Positions 6,868 through 8,261 of a stretch of DNA of 8,261 nucleotides are shown here, piece after piece. Each line of letters opens with the position of its first letter. The first letter of the stretch is position 1. Origin of the DNA: an uncultured Haloferula sp. (lineage in GTDB: Bacteria; Verrucomicrobiota; Verrucomicrobiae; Verrucomicrobiales; Akkermansiaceae); the NCBI GenBank assembly GCA_946481625.1, contig CAMLOZ010000126.1, positions 1 through 8,261 on the forward strand, given 5' to 3'. The notes beneath the pieces were generated by a model, which saw nothing but the letters and a program-made list of their open reading frames with translations, was not told where the DNA came from and did not search any database. Both the position numbers and the translations under genes were made by a program.

Positions 6868-7503
6868 TCACCATCCCAGCACGGGCCGATAGCGCAAAAG
6901 ACAGGTCAGAAAGGCAATGATTCCAACCATGCCGGACACCATGAAGACAGGTCTCCATGCAGGACGGCTACGGGACAAGAGAACCAACGATCCAAGACCC
7001 GCGAGGAAACCGCCTGGAATTCCCAACGTGGAGTATTTCATGGCGTGGCCTAACAGGTGATACGGCAGGTGGGCCTTCCAACGCGATTTCGCATAGTAGT
7101 CGAAAGCCTGCCGCTCACTTGTCGAAAGGGCGGCCTCCGAACCTATTCCTTTCGACGCCTTGAAATCCCGCTCGTAAAGCAACCATGCCGATCGCGGGGC
7201 GAGAATCCGCCATTTTGAATCAGGCTCTTGTTGCATTTTGCGTGCAATGGCACCGCCGCAGCGAAGGTTCAGGACCTCAATGGTCCCGACCAAGCCCATG
7301 CAGGCCAATGCGAGCAGAGGAATGAGGAATCGGAGGAGACGCAGAAGTAGGCTTCGCGACTCCTGGCCCATCCTCTCACAAGGCATGCAAAGGCCGCCGG
7401 TCCGCTCCGCGGTCGCCGCCTGGATCCGGCTCCCGCAAGCCGCGCAATGGATCACGGAATCGCTCTCCGGAGCAATGCCACTGGAGGACAAGATAGGTTT
7501 CAT
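6868..7503 (-). CDS. Zinc-ribbon membrane protein of unknown function
   Basis: I do not recognise a family for this 211-aa protein. Its N-terminus holds a CxxC-x15-CxxC zinc ribbon (Cys 20, 23, 39 and 42, in HCAACGSR and GLCMPCER). A strong hydrophobic segment follows (about 52-75), then a charged stretch of about 80 residues with Trp and Tyr, and two further membrane segments (about 157-176 and 186-203) before a short tail ending RYRPVLGW. The ribbon is probably cytoplasmic, since it precedes the first membrane segment with no signal peptide. I chose the ATG at 7503 because the longer open frame runs back through the icd terminator and into icd, and the zinc ribbon begins shortly after this Met. 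No Shine-Dalgarno sequence is visible. The codons and GC look like the neighbours, so nothing suggests recent transfer. It seems to be transcribed alone, between the icd terminator and a 206-base gap. Confidence 0.65.
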   Translation of the reverse strand: MKPILSSSGIAPESDSVIHCAACGSRIQAATAERTGGLCMPCERMGQESRSLLLRLLRFLIPLLALACMGLVGTIEVLNLRCGGAIARKMQQEPDSKWRILAPRSAWLLYERDFKASKGIGSEAALSTSERQAFDYYAKSRWKAHLPYHLLGHAMKYSTLGIPGGFLAGLGSLVLLSRSRPAWRPVFMVSGMVGIIAFLTCLLRYRPVLGW

Positions 7504-7570
7504 GCACAACGCCAGAAGGTCCGCGATTTGATCCCACAGGATCTGTTTGCTCTTCCGATGAAGGCCACAT

Positions 7571-7603
7571 GAAAAAAGCGCGGAGCCGTGAGGCCCCGCG
7601 CTT
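7571..7603 (-). terminator. Intrinsic terminator of icd
   Basis: Read on the minus strand, AAGCGCGG (7603-7596) pairs with CCGCGCTT (7583-7576). An inner GCC/GGC stem with a TCAC loop lies inside it, separated by one mismatch. The stem runs into six T residues (7577-7572). This is a textbook rho-independent terminator 37 bases after the icd stop. It separates icd from the zinc-ribbon gene on the same strand. Confidence 0.9.
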
Positions 7604-7640
7604 GTGATGAAGATCAATCGTCTTGCGCGGCTTCGTCCGC

Positions 7641-8261
<621 letters not shown>

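Noticed and set aside
6662..6958. 99-codon N-terminal extension of the large cytochrome protein
   Set aside because: It overlaps the end of the zinc-ribbon gene, has no recognisable domain, and would bury a clear signal peptide that begins at 6661.

Overview
The window looks like chromosomal DNA from a Verrucomicrobia-type bacterium, probably a Luteolibacter or Verrucomicrobiaceae relative. The main reason is the large minus-strand protein, which combines a 'membrane-bound dehydrogenase' beta-propeller, HEAT repeats and a C-terminal CxxCH haem domain. This layout is characteristic of Planctomycetes and Verrucomicrobia. High GC, few Shine-Dalgarno sequences ahead of the starts and ordinary housekeeping neighbours fit this. 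The genus is inference. I see no insertion sequence, phage gene, tRNA, rRNA or CRISPR array.

Layout. (1) Positions 1-147, minus strand: the first 49 codons of an unidentified gene that runs off the left edge. (2) 148-295: the gap between this gene and the divergent feo operon, with a weak Fur-box-like inverted repeat. (3) 296-2575, plus strand: a compact ferrous-iron uptake operon. It holds feoA (83 aa), feoB (631 aa) and a 42-aa FeoB-associated Cys-rich membrane protein whose ATG overlaps the feoB stop. (4) 2576-2743: a convergent gap packed with four hairpins. (5) 2744-6661, minus strand: a 1305-aa secreted modular protein (beta-sandwich, propeller, HEAT repeats, cytochrome c). (6) 6662-6867: a gap without a clear signal. 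(7) 6868-7503, minus strand: a 211-aa protein with an N-terminal zinc ribbon and about three membrane segments, function unknown. (8) 7571-7603: a strong minus-strand intrinsic terminator. (9) 7641-8261, minus strand: the C-terminal half of NADP-dependent isocitrate dehydrogenase, cut by the right edge.

Functionally, the feo genes form one Fe(II) import unit: FeoB is the GTPase permease, FeoA its small cytoplasmic SH3-like partner, and the Cys-rich microprotein a likely FeoC-like accessory. The large cytochrome fusion is probably exported and oxidises an unknown, perhaps sugar-derived, substrate. Its link to the feo operon is only convergent adjacency. The icd gene is a TCA-cycle gene with its own terminator. 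The best candidates for a second look are the domain fusion in the cytochrome protein, the hairpin cluster between the convergent genes, and the Cys-rich character of FeoA and the microprotein.
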